Below, one piece after another: positions 19,114 through 28,400 of a stretch of DNA of 64,000 bases (its first letter is position 1; each line of letters begins with the position of its first letter). This DNA comes from Tildeniella torsiva UHER 1998/13D (lineage in GTDB: Bacteria > Cyanobacteriota > Cyanobacteriia > Phormidesmidales > Phormidesmidaceae). The notes beneath the pieces were generated by a model. The model saw only the letters and a program-made list of their open reading frames with translations. It was not told the origin of the DNA and did not search any database. A program made the position numbers and the translations under genes. The DNA is taken from NCBI GenBank assembly GCA_019358835.1, contig JAHHIH010000024.1, positions 36,162 through 100,161 of the forward strand, read 5' to 3'.

Positions 19114-19258
19114 AGCAGCGGCGGGCATGCTCTAAAATTTAGAGCGCAGGATCTATCTCATCCTTTTTCATGAACAATCGAGGTGTTTGGATAACTAGCT
19201 CTGGTGCAATGGGTCAGGGTGAAGTGAGTGCCGGTTGTCTACAAGCTGCGATCGCCTG

Positions 19259-20215
19259 ATGCCGCTGCGCTACGCCATTGTCGGTACCGGGGCGGTCGGG
19301 GGCTACTACGGAGCCCGGCTACAGCAGGGCGGTGCCGAGGTGCACTTTTTGCTGCACCGCGACTACGATCATGTGCTCAAATCTGGCCTGGCGGTAGAAT
19401 CGATCGCCGGAGATTTTACCCTGCCCCATGTGCAGGCCCACTGCACCACCGCTACTATGCCAAACGTTGATGCGGTGGTGATTGGGCTCAAAACGACGCA
19501 AAATGCTCTGCTGGCAGACCTGCTGCCGCCTCTTTTGGGGCCAAAGACGGCTATTTTAACCCTGCAAAACGGCTTTGGGATTGAGGCTGAATTGGCGGCC
19601 TGGGTCGGCGATCGCCCCATTTTGGGCGGGCTGTGCATCATTTGCGCCAACAAGATTGGCCCTGGCACCATTCGCCACCTCGACTACGGCAGCCTGCTGC
19701 TGGGCCAGCATCACCCCGATCACCAGCCTGCTAGAATTTCGCCCCTGCTAAAGCAGATCGTGCAGGACTTTTCAGCGGGAAGCATCCCTGTGGAAAAGGT
19801 GGAGGATCTACGCCTAGCTCGGTGGCGCAAGCTAGTGTGGAACATTCCTTTCAACGGGCTGTCGGTGGTGATGAATGCCACCACCGACGAAATGATGGCC
19901 GACCCGAACATTCGCCTGTTGGCCGAGCAGCTGATGGAAGAGGTGCTAGAGGCAGCCCGGCGCGATGGTGACGCCCTTTCGCCGGGTCAAAATCGGCATT
20001 TGCCGCAGGCATTAGTTGCTCAGATGCTGACGCACACGGAGCAGATGACTCCCTACCGCACCAGCATGAAGATTGACTCTGACGAGGGCCGCCCCCTGGA
20101 GGTAGAAGCCATCTATGGCAATGCTCTACGAACCGCCCAGGCGGCGGGGGCAGCGGTGCCGAGGATTGAGATGCTGTATCACTTGCTAAAGGCGATCGAT
20201 CGGCGGCAGGGGTAA
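19259..20215 (+). CDS. Ketopantoate reductase-like oxidoreductase (PanE/ApbA family)
   Basis: An NADP-dependent dehydrogenase of about 318 residues. The N-terminal Rossmann loop is IVGTGAVGGYYGARL, followed by VVIGLKTTQN, LTLQNGFGIE, the WRKLVWNIPFNGLS helix that carries the family's catalytic lysine, and the YRTSMKIDSDEGRPLEVEAIYGN C-terminal signature. PanE reduces 2-dehydropantoate to pantoate for CoA synthesis, but many genomes have several paralogues, so panE itself is not certain. The ATG at 19259 places the Rossmann motif at the usual position; the frame is open from a TTG at 19235. Confidence 0.85.
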   Translation: MPLRYAIVGTGAVGGYYGARLQQGGAEVHFLLHRDYDHVLKSGLAVESIAGDFTLPHVQAHCTTATMPNVDAVVIGLKTTQNALLADLLPPLLGPKTAILTLQNGFGIEAELAAWVGDRPILGGLCIICANKIGPGTIRHLDYGSLLLGQHHPDHQPARISPLLKQIVQDFSAGSIPVEKVEDLRLARWRKLVWNIPFNGLSVVMNATTDEMMADPNIRLLAEQLMEEVLEAARRDGDALSPGQNRHLPQALVAQMLTHTEQMTPYRTSMKIDSDEGRPLEVEAIYGNALRTAQAAGAAVPRIEMLYHLLKAIDRRQG

Positions 20216-20301
20216 GCGGGTGAGGCCGCAAGAAACGGGTGGTATGGCAGGAAGGCGATCGGTAGATTGGGAACTGTCGTTAAACTTTGGCCGCTCGTCC
20301 T

Positions 20302-21165
20302 ATGAATGCTGTGATGGAACCTGCAACCTACGACGATGAGACCTACCGACAGATTGCTGAGGCGATCGCATTTTTGCGTCAAAACCATCTCGACCAGCCC
20401 GACCTAGCCGCCGTAGCCCGCCATGTGCACCTCAGCGAGTACCACTTTCAGCGGCTGTTTACCCAGTGGGCGGGCATTAGCCCCAAGCGATTTTTGCAAA
20501 ACCTGACTGTAGACTACGCCAAGGCCAAAATTGCCGAAACCAAAAGCCTGTTGGATTTGACTGGGGATGTGGGCTTGTCGAGTCCAGGTCGTTTGCACGA
20601 TTTGTTTGTCACCTTAGAGGCCATGTCGCCCGGCGAGTTTAAGGCTGGAGGGGCGGGCTTAGAGATTCGCTACGGCATTCACGCGACGCCGTTTGGGCGT
20701 TGTCTGCTGGCGAAGACCGCGCGGGGCATCTGCAATCTTCACTTCTTAGAGACGCCAGACCAGGCGACGGCAGCGCATCTGCTGCGGGCAGAGTGGCCGG
20801 GGGCAACCCTTGTGGCCGACCAGCCAGGGACTGCAGGAGAGTGCAGGCGCATCTTTACCCCAGACCCCGATCGCCCCTTGGCGCTGACAGTCAAAGGCAC
20901 CAATTTTCAAATTCAGGTGTGGCGGGCGCTTTTGCAGATCCCTCTGGGTGGGCTGACGACGTACCAGGGCTTGGCGGGGGCGATCGGTCGGCCCACGGCG
21001 GCAAGGGCGGTGGGCAATGCTGTGGGGTGCAATCCGGTGGGTTATCTAATTCCCTGCCATCGGGTGATTCGAGCATCGGGGGAGTGGGGTGGCTACCGCT
21101 GGGGTACAGCGCGCAAGACCCTGCTGCTGGGCTGGGAAGCTGGTCAGACCCAGGCCCTCATCTAA
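20302..21165 (+). CDS. AraC-type / methylated-DNA-cysteine alkyltransferase fusion (Ada-like)
   Basis: About 287 residues. The N-terminal AraC/XylS DNA-binding domain (about residues 15-110) has two helix-turn-helix units, with HLSEYHFQRLFTQWAGISPKRF in the first. The C-terminal half (about 190-285) is an O6-alkylguanine-DNA alkyltransferase with the nucleophile in PCHRVIRASG and the TTYQGLAGAIG winged-helix segment. It lacks the N-terminal zinc Ada domain that senses methylphosphotriesters in E. coli Ada, so how it would be activated is open. Cellular role: direct repair of O6-alkylguanine, possibly with self-regulation. A TTG at 20287 is an alternative start. Confidence 0.92.
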   Translation: MNAVMEPATYDDETYRQIAEAIAFLRQNHLDQPDLAAVARHVHLSEYHFQRLFTQWAGISPKRFLQNLTVDYAKAKIAETKSLLDLTGDVGLSSPGRLHDLFVTLEAMSPGEFKAGGAGLEIRYGIHATPFGRCLLAKTARGICNLHFLETPDQATAAHLLRAEWPGATLVADQPGTAGECRRIFTPDPDRPLALTVKGTNFQIQVWRALLQIPLGGLTTYQGLAGAIGRPTAARAVGNAVGCNPVGYLIPCHRVIRASGEWGGYRWGTARKTLLLGWEAGQTQALI

Positions 21166-21209
21166 GGGGGCCTCTCGCTATCGCTCTTTTCAACCCCAAC
21201 AAAAGAAGA

Positions 21210-21242
21210 GAGCCCAGACTTCAATCAGGGAAGTTTGGGCTC
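21210..21242. terminator. Bidirectional terminator between ada-like gene and thf1
   Basis: Arms GAGCCCAGACTT and AAGTTTGGGCTC (one G-T pair) with a 9-nt loop, between the convergent Ada-like and thf1 genes. Confidence 0.75.
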
Positions 21243-21278
21243 AGAACTCTAGGCTTAGTCTTTTAGCGCGGGCAAAGT

Positions 21279-22031
21279 TTACTCCGCCGAATCTCCAGAT
21301 TCACCGGCTTCGGGGGCAGCAGCTACCGGCTCAACGATGCTGTTAGCTTCGGCTTCGGCGGCTTTTTTGCGGTCTTCGCGCTTTTTGCGATCGGCGGCCA
21401 GCATGTCTTTCATCACTTCTTGGGCCTGAGCAAATTTCTCAAGGTTGCTGCGGTAGAGTTCAACGTCTTTTTGCAGCTTGTCGGTGGAAATATTGAGCTT
21501 GCCGCCCAGGGTATTGAACAGCGCTTCGACGGTTTCCTTGTTTTTGAGGTCGTCGCCCGAAGCGACCGATTCTACCAGGGTGTAGAGACCAATGCCAAAG
21601 GGACGGCTGTACTTAAATTTCTCTTTGTGGGCGATCGCCGCCAGGGTGCCGCGCAGGCCATCGCCACCGTCGCCCAAATTCTCAAACTGCCCCTTGAGAT
21701 CGTCTAGGGACATGCCGCTGACGGTAGATTTTACCGCCTCGGCATCGCCGCGATAGTGCTCGGGGGTGCTGTTGATCGAGCGGCACAGGGCATTGAAAAT
21801 GGAGGCTTTGTCGCTCTCAGGCTCGTAGCCGACCATGAAGCGATCGAAGGTGGTGACGATGCCGAGGGCGTAGATAGGGTCGTAGGCAAAGTCGGCGTTG
21901 ACCGACAGCAGGTGCATTTCGACCATAAGCTCATCTACCACCCGTCGGTAGATGGAGTTGATGGGGCGAGTGTGGTGGGTGTAAAAGTCGCGCTTAGCGT
22001 CAGATACGGTGCGTACGGGTGCGTTGTTCAC
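21279..22031 (-). CDS. thf1: Thylakoid formation / photosystem II biogenesis protein Thf1 (Psb29)
   Basis: Thf1/Psb29 supports photosystem II repair and FtsH function at thylakoids. The 250-residue protein has the family opening RTVSDAKRDFYTHHTRPINSIYRRVVDEL (shown here only as a landmark), then FAYDPIYALGIVTTFDRFM and the GYEPESDKASIFNAL segment, followed by a long C-terminal charged coiled coil (MKDMLAADRKKREDRKKAAE) and an acidic Ala-rich tail. No signal peptide. Its minus-strand promoter lies in the AT-rich stretch at about 22035-22070. Confidence 0.95.
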   Translation of the reverse strand: MNNAPVRTVSDAKRDFYTHHTRPINSIYRRVVDELMVEMHLLSVNADFAYDPIYALGIVTTFDRFMVGYEPESDKASIFNALCRSINSTPEHYRGDAEAVKSTVSGMSLDDLKGQFENLGDGGDGLRGTLAAIAHKEKFKYSRPFGIGLYTLVESVASGDDLKNKETVEALFNTLGGKLNISTDKLQKDVELYRSNLEKFAQAQEVMKDMLAADRKKREDRKKAAEAEANSIVEPVAAAPEAGESGDSAE

Positions 22032-22145
22032 AGCCTAGGGTTCAAATATTACAGTTCTTATATTGTATTGTCTCGCGGGACTGTGCCTTTGCCAACCTAT
22101 CGGATGCAGGCGGGGATCAATGCTACTTGTGTTTAATTGATGGCA

Positions 22146-22199
22146 GGTTGGCAAGTTAGCGGGTTGGAAGGTTGGAAGGTTTGGACGTTCTAACTTGCC
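22146..22199. repeat. Dispersed GGTTGGCAAGTTAGC repeat with hairpin
   Basis: GGTTGGCAAGTTAGCGGGTTGG-type sequence whose GGCAAGTTAG (22150-22159) pairs with CTAACTTGCC (22190-22199). A second copy of the left part is at 48669-48699. Confidence 0.6.
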
Positions 22200-22257
22200 G
22201 ACGTTGGCTGCGGTGGGAAGATCGTTACAGCCATTGAGTTTGCTTTGCCTGACTGGA

Positions 22258-23253
22258 CTAACGACCTAGCTTTTTGCGAATTTTGGCGGTGGTGCGCTGG
22301 AGCCAGAGGCGGGCCAGGCGGGATGGGGTGAGGTCGGGAATGTCCGCAGGGTGCTTGGCTCGATGGTCGAAGAAGTGGTTAATTTCGGCCAGAATGACCT
22401 CTAGCCGGGGCAGCAGGGCCGGAGCGCGGTAGGGGGCTAAATCCGCAGGGGACATAGCCAGGGGAGTAGGCGTTTGCAGGGCGGTGAGGATGCGATCGCA
22501 GTCGTACCCCGCTGAGTACACCCCAATCTTGTAGCAGTTGAAACCTGGATCCAAGTAATCCGCCAATGCCCCGTTGACGCTGGTAAACACCTGGCAACCG
22601 CAGGCCATCGCCTCCATGGGCGGCAAGCCAAACCCCTCGCTTACTTGACTCAGCGCCCAGTATTCTGCCGAGTCGTAGAGAAAGATTTTGCTGCGGTTAA
22701 ACAGCACCGACAGGTCATCCACAAACCCGGTCAGCGTGACTACGTTACAACGGCTGTCCAATGCTGGGATAAGCTGATTCAGCAGATAGTCCGACGACTT
22801 GCGCACCTGCACCAGCACGTCGATATCCCTGGGCTGCTGCTGGTTGGTGAACTCGGGCGAAATGTGGTTAGGCAGGTAAAAAATCAGCCCGTTCGGTCGT
22901 TTTTGCCCCCAGTAGCCCATCGAGTTGCGGCTGACGGTAATAATCGGAATATCCCCCGGCAGGGTGAATCCGTAGCCGCTGCTGTGGGCGTGGTACACCA
23001 CTGGGTAGCCCCGCAGCCGTTTGACCAGCCGAGGGATGTGAAACCCCCAGCTAATCACAAAAATGCTGTTGTCCAGATTAGGCTGTTGAAGCAGGTCATC
23101 CAAAAACAGGGTGTCGGGTTCGCGCTGGTCGTAGGTGACTACCTCGGCAGAGCAGACCTGTTGGGCCAGCTTGAGGGTCTTGAGCTCGGCAAACAGCCCG
23201 CCGCAGTGATAGCGCTTGGCGGTACCAGGGACTAAAAAATAGAGGTGGCGCAT
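22258..23253 (-). CDS. Glycosyltransferase, GT4-like
   Basis: A 331-residue soluble glycosyltransferase of the GT-B fold. The C-terminal nucleotide-sugar site has SEGFGLPPMEAMACGCQVF, the ExF-GLPPxEAMA signature of GT4 enzymes, and the second Rossmann domain includes DVLVQVRKSS and a VVTLTGFVDDLSVLFNRSKIF stretch. The N-terminal domain has HAHSSGYGFTLPGDIP. No signal peptide or transmembrane segment is seen. Acceptor and donor are unknown; a surface polysaccharide role is likely. It stands alone, with the BECR-like/DUF2283 pair immediately upstream (5-nt gap), which may be a coincidental insertion. Confidence 0.85.
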   Translation of the reverse strand: MRHLYFLVPGTAKRYHCGGLFAELKTLKLAQQVCSAEVVTYDQREPDTLFLDDLLQQPNLDNSIFVISWGFHIPRLVKRLRGYPVVYHAHSSGYGFTLPGDIPIITVSRNSMGYWGQKRPNGLIFYLPNHISPEFTNQQQPRDIDVLVQVRKSSDYLLNQLIPALDSRCNVVTLTGFVDDLSVLFNRSKIFLYDSAEYWALSQVSEGFGLPPMEAMACGCQVFTSVNGALADYLDPGFNCYKIGVYSAGYDCDRILTALQTPTPLAMSPADLAPYRAPALLPRLEVILAEINHFFDHRAKHPADIPDLTPSRLARLWLQRTTAKIRKKLGR

Positions 23254-23257
23254 GCGG

Positions 23258-23500
23258 TTATCGCTGACTTGCGTTGAGTATGGTTAAGCCTACAATGGCT
23301 TCAGCGGCATCGTAGCGAATCACAATATCTTCATTAGTGAGTTCGCTATCTTGGGCTGTTTGGGGTGGATTATTGAAATCGATGTAGAGTACATCGGCTT
23401 CAGCGTCGTAGACAATAAAAAAGGGCTGCTTGGGTAGATCATGCAGCAGGGGCAGAAATTTGAGGTAGGTCTGAGCTTCTTGATAATTAGCTATGGCCAT
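23258..23500 (-). CDS. DUF2283 family small protein (antitoxin-like partner)
   Basis: An 80-residue protein whose C-terminal half reads FFIVYDAEADVLYIDFNNPP then NEDIVIRYDAAEAIVGLTILNAS, the DUF2283 pattern (short beta-rich domain). Its ATG overlaps the end of the upstream BECR-like gene by 10 nt (23491-23500), indicating translational coupling. DUF2283 genes are often found as the second member of small toxin-antitoxin-like pairs, but the antitoxin role is inference. A second nuclease-like/DUF2283 pair occurs at 52958-53466. Confidence 0.75.
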   Translation of the reverse strand: MAIANYQEAQTYLKFLPLLHDLPKQPFFIVYDAEADVLYIDFNNPPQTAQDSELTNEDIVIRYDAAEAIVGLTILNASQR

Positions 23501-23790
23501 AGTTGCTGCCTCTGATTTAATGAGTTGATTTTACGGGTTGAAAATGCCGTTATAACAAAGCCATCATCTTGAGTCTCCTTGTAAACCACCACCAAGAACT
23601 TTCCGCTCTCTAGCTGCCGAATAGCCATTAACGCGCTTTCGTTTCCTGCTCGCACAATATCTGGGGCTGCGATAGTCTGCAAAACCAATTCTTTTTTGTC
23701 AGCAATATCTGCATGACGTTGAATGATATGCTGCCATCGTTCATTGGGCAGACGAATGGAAATGCCGCTGATCGAAGGAGCTATATTCAT
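23491..23790 (-). CDS. BECR-like putative toxin nuclease
   Basis: A 99-residue protein with RLPNERWQHIIQRHADIADKK near the start, the ALMAIRQ and KFLVVVYKETQDDGFVITAFSTRKI strands at the end. This pattern (RWxHIxxRH, then a VVVYxE-x-DGFVITAFxT strand pair) resembles the small BECR-fold (barnase/EndoU/colicin E5-D/RelE) nuclease-like proteins of accessory regions. The conserved His in IIQRHAD and the Thr/Ser in ITAFST are candidate active-site residues; activity is not proven. It is followed with a 10-nt overlap by the DUF2283 gene, as expected for a toxin-antitoxin pair. Confidence 0.6.
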   Translation of the reverse strand: MNIAPSISGISIRLPNERWQHIIQRHADIADKKELVLQTIAAPDIVRAGNESALMAIRQLESGKFLVVVYKETQDDGFVITAFSTRKINSLNQRQQLWP

Positions 23791-23816
23791 TCAAACCGAG
23801 GCGCTGCCCTGTAATT

Positions 23817-24722
23817 TTAAACGGCTTTGATGCGGCTAAACTCGCCAACTTCCCGCAGGGCATCCAAAAAAGCGTAGAGGGCTGGAGTGTGGAGCGCGTC
23901 TTTGAGAATGGTGGCTCCGATTGGGCGGGAGATGGGGAAAGGCATCGGGACTATCTGCACATCGGGCGGCACAGGCTCGGCGGCGAGGCGCGGTAGAATG
24001 GCGATGCCTAAACCCTGCTGAACCATGGCCACCATCGACGAGTCGTGGCGAATGCAGTAGGCAATTTCTAGGGGATGTTCTTGGGCACCCAGCACGGTGC
24101 GAATGCGCAGGCCACAGCTGCTGTGGCTAGAGCCAATGATGGGCATCTGGCGCATGTCATCGACGGTGAGCTTGCCGCTTTTGGGACGATAGCCGGGGGG
24201 CAGCAGGGCCACATAGTCGTCGTCAAAGATGTGCAGGGTTTCAACGTCGTCGTCGTTGACGGTTTCAGCGACGCAGAGGTCAACTTCGCCTTTGACCAGC
24301 GCCTGCTTGAGCTGGTGCACTTCGTCCATTTCGTGGACGCTGATGGCGATGGTGGGGTAGCGGCGGTGCAGACGGGCGATCGCCCCCGGCAGCACGTGGG
24401 TTGCCACGCTGCGAAAGGACGCAATTCGCAGGGTTCCTCCCTGGACGCCACGGGCCTGGTTAGCCTCGCTGCCAATGGTGTCGAGCAGGCCCAACACGTC
24501 ACGGGCGTGGGCGGTAATGCGATCGCCCACCGGGGTCAGCCGCGCCCCGTGACGACCGCGCTGCAAAAGAGTAATACCCAGCTCGTCCTCTAGGGTGGCG
24601 ATCGCATGGCTGATGGTGGACTGGGTGACCTCAAGCTGGAGGGCGGCTTCGCTGAAGTTGCCGCACTCGGCGATCGCCACCAGGGCACGGAGCTGAGAAA
24701 GCTTGATTCTGCTTGGGTTCAT
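23817..24722 (-). CDS. LysR-family transcriptional regulator
   Basis: A 301-residue LTTR. The winged helix-turn-helix lies at about residues 5-65 (LSQLRALVAIAECGNFSEAALQLEVTQSTISHAIATLEDELG as a landmark region) and a periplasmic-binding-protein-like effector domain at about 90-295 (GTLRIASFRSVATHVLPG, then PPGYRPKSG and GLGIAILPRLAAEPVP). The effector is unknown. It is divergent from the 25049 gene, separated by 326 bases that probably hold its operator. Confidence 0.92.
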   Translation of the reverse strand: MNPSRIKLSQLRALVAIAECGNFSEAALQLEVTQSTISHAIATLEDELGITLLQRGRHGARLTPVGDRITAHARDVLGLLDTIGSEANQARGVQGGTLRIASFRSVATHVLPGAIARLHRRYPTIAISVHEMDEVHQLKQALVKGEVDLCVAETVNDDDVETLHIFDDDYVALLPPGYRPKSGKLTVDDMRQMPIIGSSHSSCGLRIRTVLGAQEHPLEIAYCIRHDSSMVAMVQQGLGIAILPRLAAEPVPPDVQIVPMPFPISRPIGATILKDALHTPALYAFLDALREVGEFSRIKAV

Positions 24723-25048
24723 GGTGACTCCAAAGACCCTAAACGCCTATTTCAAGGCTACTGGGTGGTGTTCAAGCTCACCCATCGATTTTTTGCATAG
24801 ATCCCATTCACGTCATGCTTTGTTACAAACTGACGCCCCGGATACATTAAGGACATCGGCAGCCCTGGTTCACGGATGAGGTGCCTCCTCCTCAAGGTAG
24901 GCGCTCTGACCAGTCAGCCGCAGACGTTGCATTCTTACCCTGTGCATCTTCCCTTAGCCCTGGCCTCCAGGGCTGACGGAGTCTGCTGGCTAAATACCAG
25001 ACCCTCTCTCCTGATAACCCTCTGCAATTACTCTAGTTGAGCAAGACT
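24723..25048. other. Divergent regulatory region between lysR and the 25049 gene
   Basis: No gene is visible. The LysR-type regulator and the plus-strand small gene are transcribed away from each other, the usual arrangement for LTTR autoregulation. A pyrimidine-rich GGTGCCTCCTCCTC motif lies near 24881-24894. I could not define a T-N11-A box with confidence. Confidence 0.35.
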
Positions 25049-25336
25049 ATGAACAGCACGACCCGTACTTCCAATTCCGATCTCAGCCGTCAGCGTCAGC
25101 GCCTTGAAGCCCTGGTACAGCCCACCCAGCGCCCCTCTGGCCTAGGCCGGGTGCTCAATACCCTGGGCGATCGCCTGCTGAACTTTTTCACTGGCACTGA
25201 AGAGCTGCGCATTTGGCAGAGCACTCGCAATGGTCACCAGGTCTGGTTTGCCCACGACCCGATCACCAATCGCACTCGCTCGTTTTATTCTGAGCAAGAT
25301 GTGCGCCACTGGCTCGACAATCGCTACGCTGAATAG
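25049..25336 (+). CDS. Small conserved hypothetical protein
   Basis: A 95-residue protein with a Ser/Thr- and Arg/Gln-rich N-terminus and a compact C-terminal half (GDRLLNFFTGTEELRIWQS, then HQVWFAHDPITNRTRSFYSEQDVRHWLDNRY). The second half looks like a small folded domain of mixed beta-alpha type. I believe it is conserved in cyanobacteria but know no function. The ATG at 25049 is preferred to the upstream TTG at 25037. It is divergent from the lysR gene, which may regulate it. Confidence 0.65.
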   Translation: MNSTTRTSNSDLSRQRQRLEALVQPTQRPSGLGRVLNTLGDRLLNFFTGTEELRIWQSTRNGHQVWFAHDPITNRTRSFYSEQDVRHWLDNRYAE

Positions 25337-25462
25337 TCTGCGCCGTCGAGAACCATGATGGAATACCCCGACGCAGAAGATGAGGCGCGATGTCGGCCTC
25401 TCCAAACAGGGCAGCAAACCCGAGCTTAGGCCGGTCTTGCTGCCCTATTTAGTATTCAGCGT

Positions 25463-28400
25463 TTACCAACCGCCCTCGCCGTTGCTTTGACTGCGCAAAT
25501 ACTGGCTAAACTGGCTGACGCTCAGCGGGCGGGCAAAGAAGAACCCCTGACCAAATTCGCAGCCCAGCTGGGTGAGGGATTCTAGCTGAGGAAACTGCTC
25601 GATGCCTTCGGCGATCACCTGGATATTGAGGTGGGCCGCGAGGTGAATAATGGTTTCAACGATGCCGTACTGCTGCGGGCTGTGGTGAATGTTGGCGATG
25701 AAGCTGCGATCGATTTTGAGAATATCCACCGGCAGCTGTTGCAGGTAGCCGAGGGAGGAGTAGCCGGTGCCGAAGTCATCAATGCTGAGGCGAATGCCGC
25801 GATCGCGCAGGGTTTGAATCATCGGCACCACCTGCTCAGGGTTCTGAATCACGACGGTTTCGGTGATTTCGAGCTTGAGGTTGGCGGCGGGCAGACCGCT
25901 GTCGTTCAGAGCGCTGTCAACCTGGGCTAGAAAGTCGGTCTGGGCAAACTGAAGGGCCGACAGATTGACGCTGACCACGGCATCGGCGTTGATTAGGCTG
26001 CGCCGCCGCCAGCGCTGCATTTGGGTGCAGGCTTCCCTCAGCACCCAGCCCCCGATCGCCGCCATCAGGCCCGTATTTTCGGCGATGGCAAGAAAGTCGT
26101 CGGGAAACAGCAGCCCCCGGTCGGGGTGGAGCCAGCGCAGCAGGGCTTCGCAGCCCATCAGCCGCTGGGTGCCGAGGTTGACGATGGGCTGGTAATGGAG
26201 CTGAAATTCTTGCCGCTCAAGGGCTAACCTCAGGGCAGTTTCAATCTGGAGCGAGCGGCGCACACTGAGGTGCATGCCCGGCTCAAATAGGGCATAGCCC
26301 TGGTTGTTAATTTTGGCCTGGTACATGGCGGTGTCGGCATCGCGCAGCAGCTCGTCGGGGTGGTGGTAGTGGGGGCCGCCAATGACGATGCCAATGCTGG
26401 TGTTGGTAAACAGCTGATGCCCTTGAATGTGCAGCGCCTCGGTAAACCGCTGGCGAATGCGCTGGGCCACGGCAATCGCATCCCCCGTCTGGTCGAGGGT
26501 GGTCAGCAGAATGGTGAATTCGTCGCCGCCAAAGCGGGCCACCACGTCGGTGGGGCGCACGCACTCCTGCACAATGGTGGCCACCCGCTTCAGCAGCTCA
26601 TCCCCCACCCAGTGGCCAAAGGAATCGTTGATCAGCTTGAAGCGATCGCAGTCTAAAAACAGCACCGCGTATAGCCCTGGCTCGGGCTGCCCAAACTGCT
26701 CGCCCAGGTGGCTCAAGAACTGGCGGCGGTTGGGCAGCCCGGTGAGCGGGTCGTGCAGGGCCTCGTAGGCCAGCTGGTGCTGGGCCTGCTGGCGCTCGGC
26801 AATCTGCTCTTGCAGCGATCGGTTGAGCTGCTCTAGCTGCCGCGTGCGCACCTGCACCTGGTTTTCTAGATTATCGTTGAGCCGCCGCAGCTCGGTTTCC
26901 ATGTGCTGGCGGTAGGTGATGTCTTCGAACAGCACAATAGCCCCCTGGGGCCAGTCGGCGGGAGGGTTGGCACTGACAGCTAGGGATTCTAGCCGCAGCT
27001 CGTACCAGCGATTGCCCCGCTGCCGCTGCTGGTTTGGTATGGCCTGACCTCGACAAACCCGCTCCCACAGCTGCTCCCAAGCTCCGTCCTCAAACCAGTC
27101 GGGCGGCAGGGCGGCGGCTAGGCGATCGCCCGTCGCCAGTCCCAACCATTCGGTAGCTAAGGGATTGGCAAACCACACGGTGCCATCCGCCGCTGCCGCC
27201 ACCAGACCCAGGGGCAGGCTGCGGGCAATGGCCGCCTGAATCGCCTGCGATCGCCCCAGCTGCTCGGTCAGCTCGACGAGCTGGGTCAGGTCTGAGGGGC
27301 GATCGCCCGGCACCAAGCTAGGCTGATTGAGCGCCGTAAGGGGCCTGGGGGGCTCGGACAGCCGCACCTCGGGCGGGTGACGATGCCGCAATGCCGTCGT
27401 CATCTGCCGCAGCCAGCGGGTTTGCCGCAGCCAGTTCTGTCCTAGGGTAAGACCGCCCACCGTACTCAGCAGCAGCCCTGGCCCGACCACCGGCAGCCAC
27501 AGATTAGCCCCCAGCAGCCCCAGGGCCGCCCCCCACCAGCCTGCCACCAACATGCCCACCAGGGCGCTCTGCCGCCAGAGCGATGCACGCGGCGTTCCGT
27601 TCTGAAAGCGCCGCTGTAGCCTGAGGCTGAGCCCTAGCCCGAGGAAAATTGCTCCGGCCCAGCTGCCGGGGGCTGGGTTCAGCCAGCGCTGGCCCAGCAG
27701 GTTGTCCACTAGGGCACCGTGCAAATACACTCCACTGGCGGGCGGACTGGCATTAAAGGGCGTCACCCAGTCATCGAGCCCTAGGGCCGTGGCCCCAACC
27801 AGCACCACTTTGCCCTCAAACACCTGGGGCGGCACCCGACCCTCCAGCACATCCACAAACGAGTAGGTGGGCAGCGTCTCGGTCTCACCGGGCCAGTTCA
27901 CCCACAGGGGGCGATCGAGGGGCGGCAGAGAAACGGCCTGCTGGGTCAGGCTGAGGGCTTCTGCGGTGGCAATGGCCAGGGCGGGCTGGCGACCCATCAT
28001 CGGGTCAACGCTGTGGATATAGCCGTCCTGGCGGCGCTGCAAAATATGGCCACTGGCTAGGGCCGCCTCGCCCAGGGTGGGGGTTGGCCATAAAGGCTGC
28101 CCATCGCGATCCCATGCGGAGGCCAGCAGTACTGCGGGGTGGGCGGCGATCGCCTCGGCAAACACCCCATCGTCGGGGCTGGGCTCGCTAAACAGCAGGT
28201 CAAACACCACCACCTGGGGCGGCGCAGCTTGCAGACCTTGCATCAGTTCTGCGTAGCGGCGACGCGGCCAGGGAAACGCTCCCAACGCGGCCAAACTGGG
28301 TTCGTCAATGGCAATCAGCACCACCTGGTTGGCCCAGGGTCGCTGCCCTCGCAGCCGAAAGCGCAGTCCATACTCGGCCTGCACCAAAGGCATCAACAGG

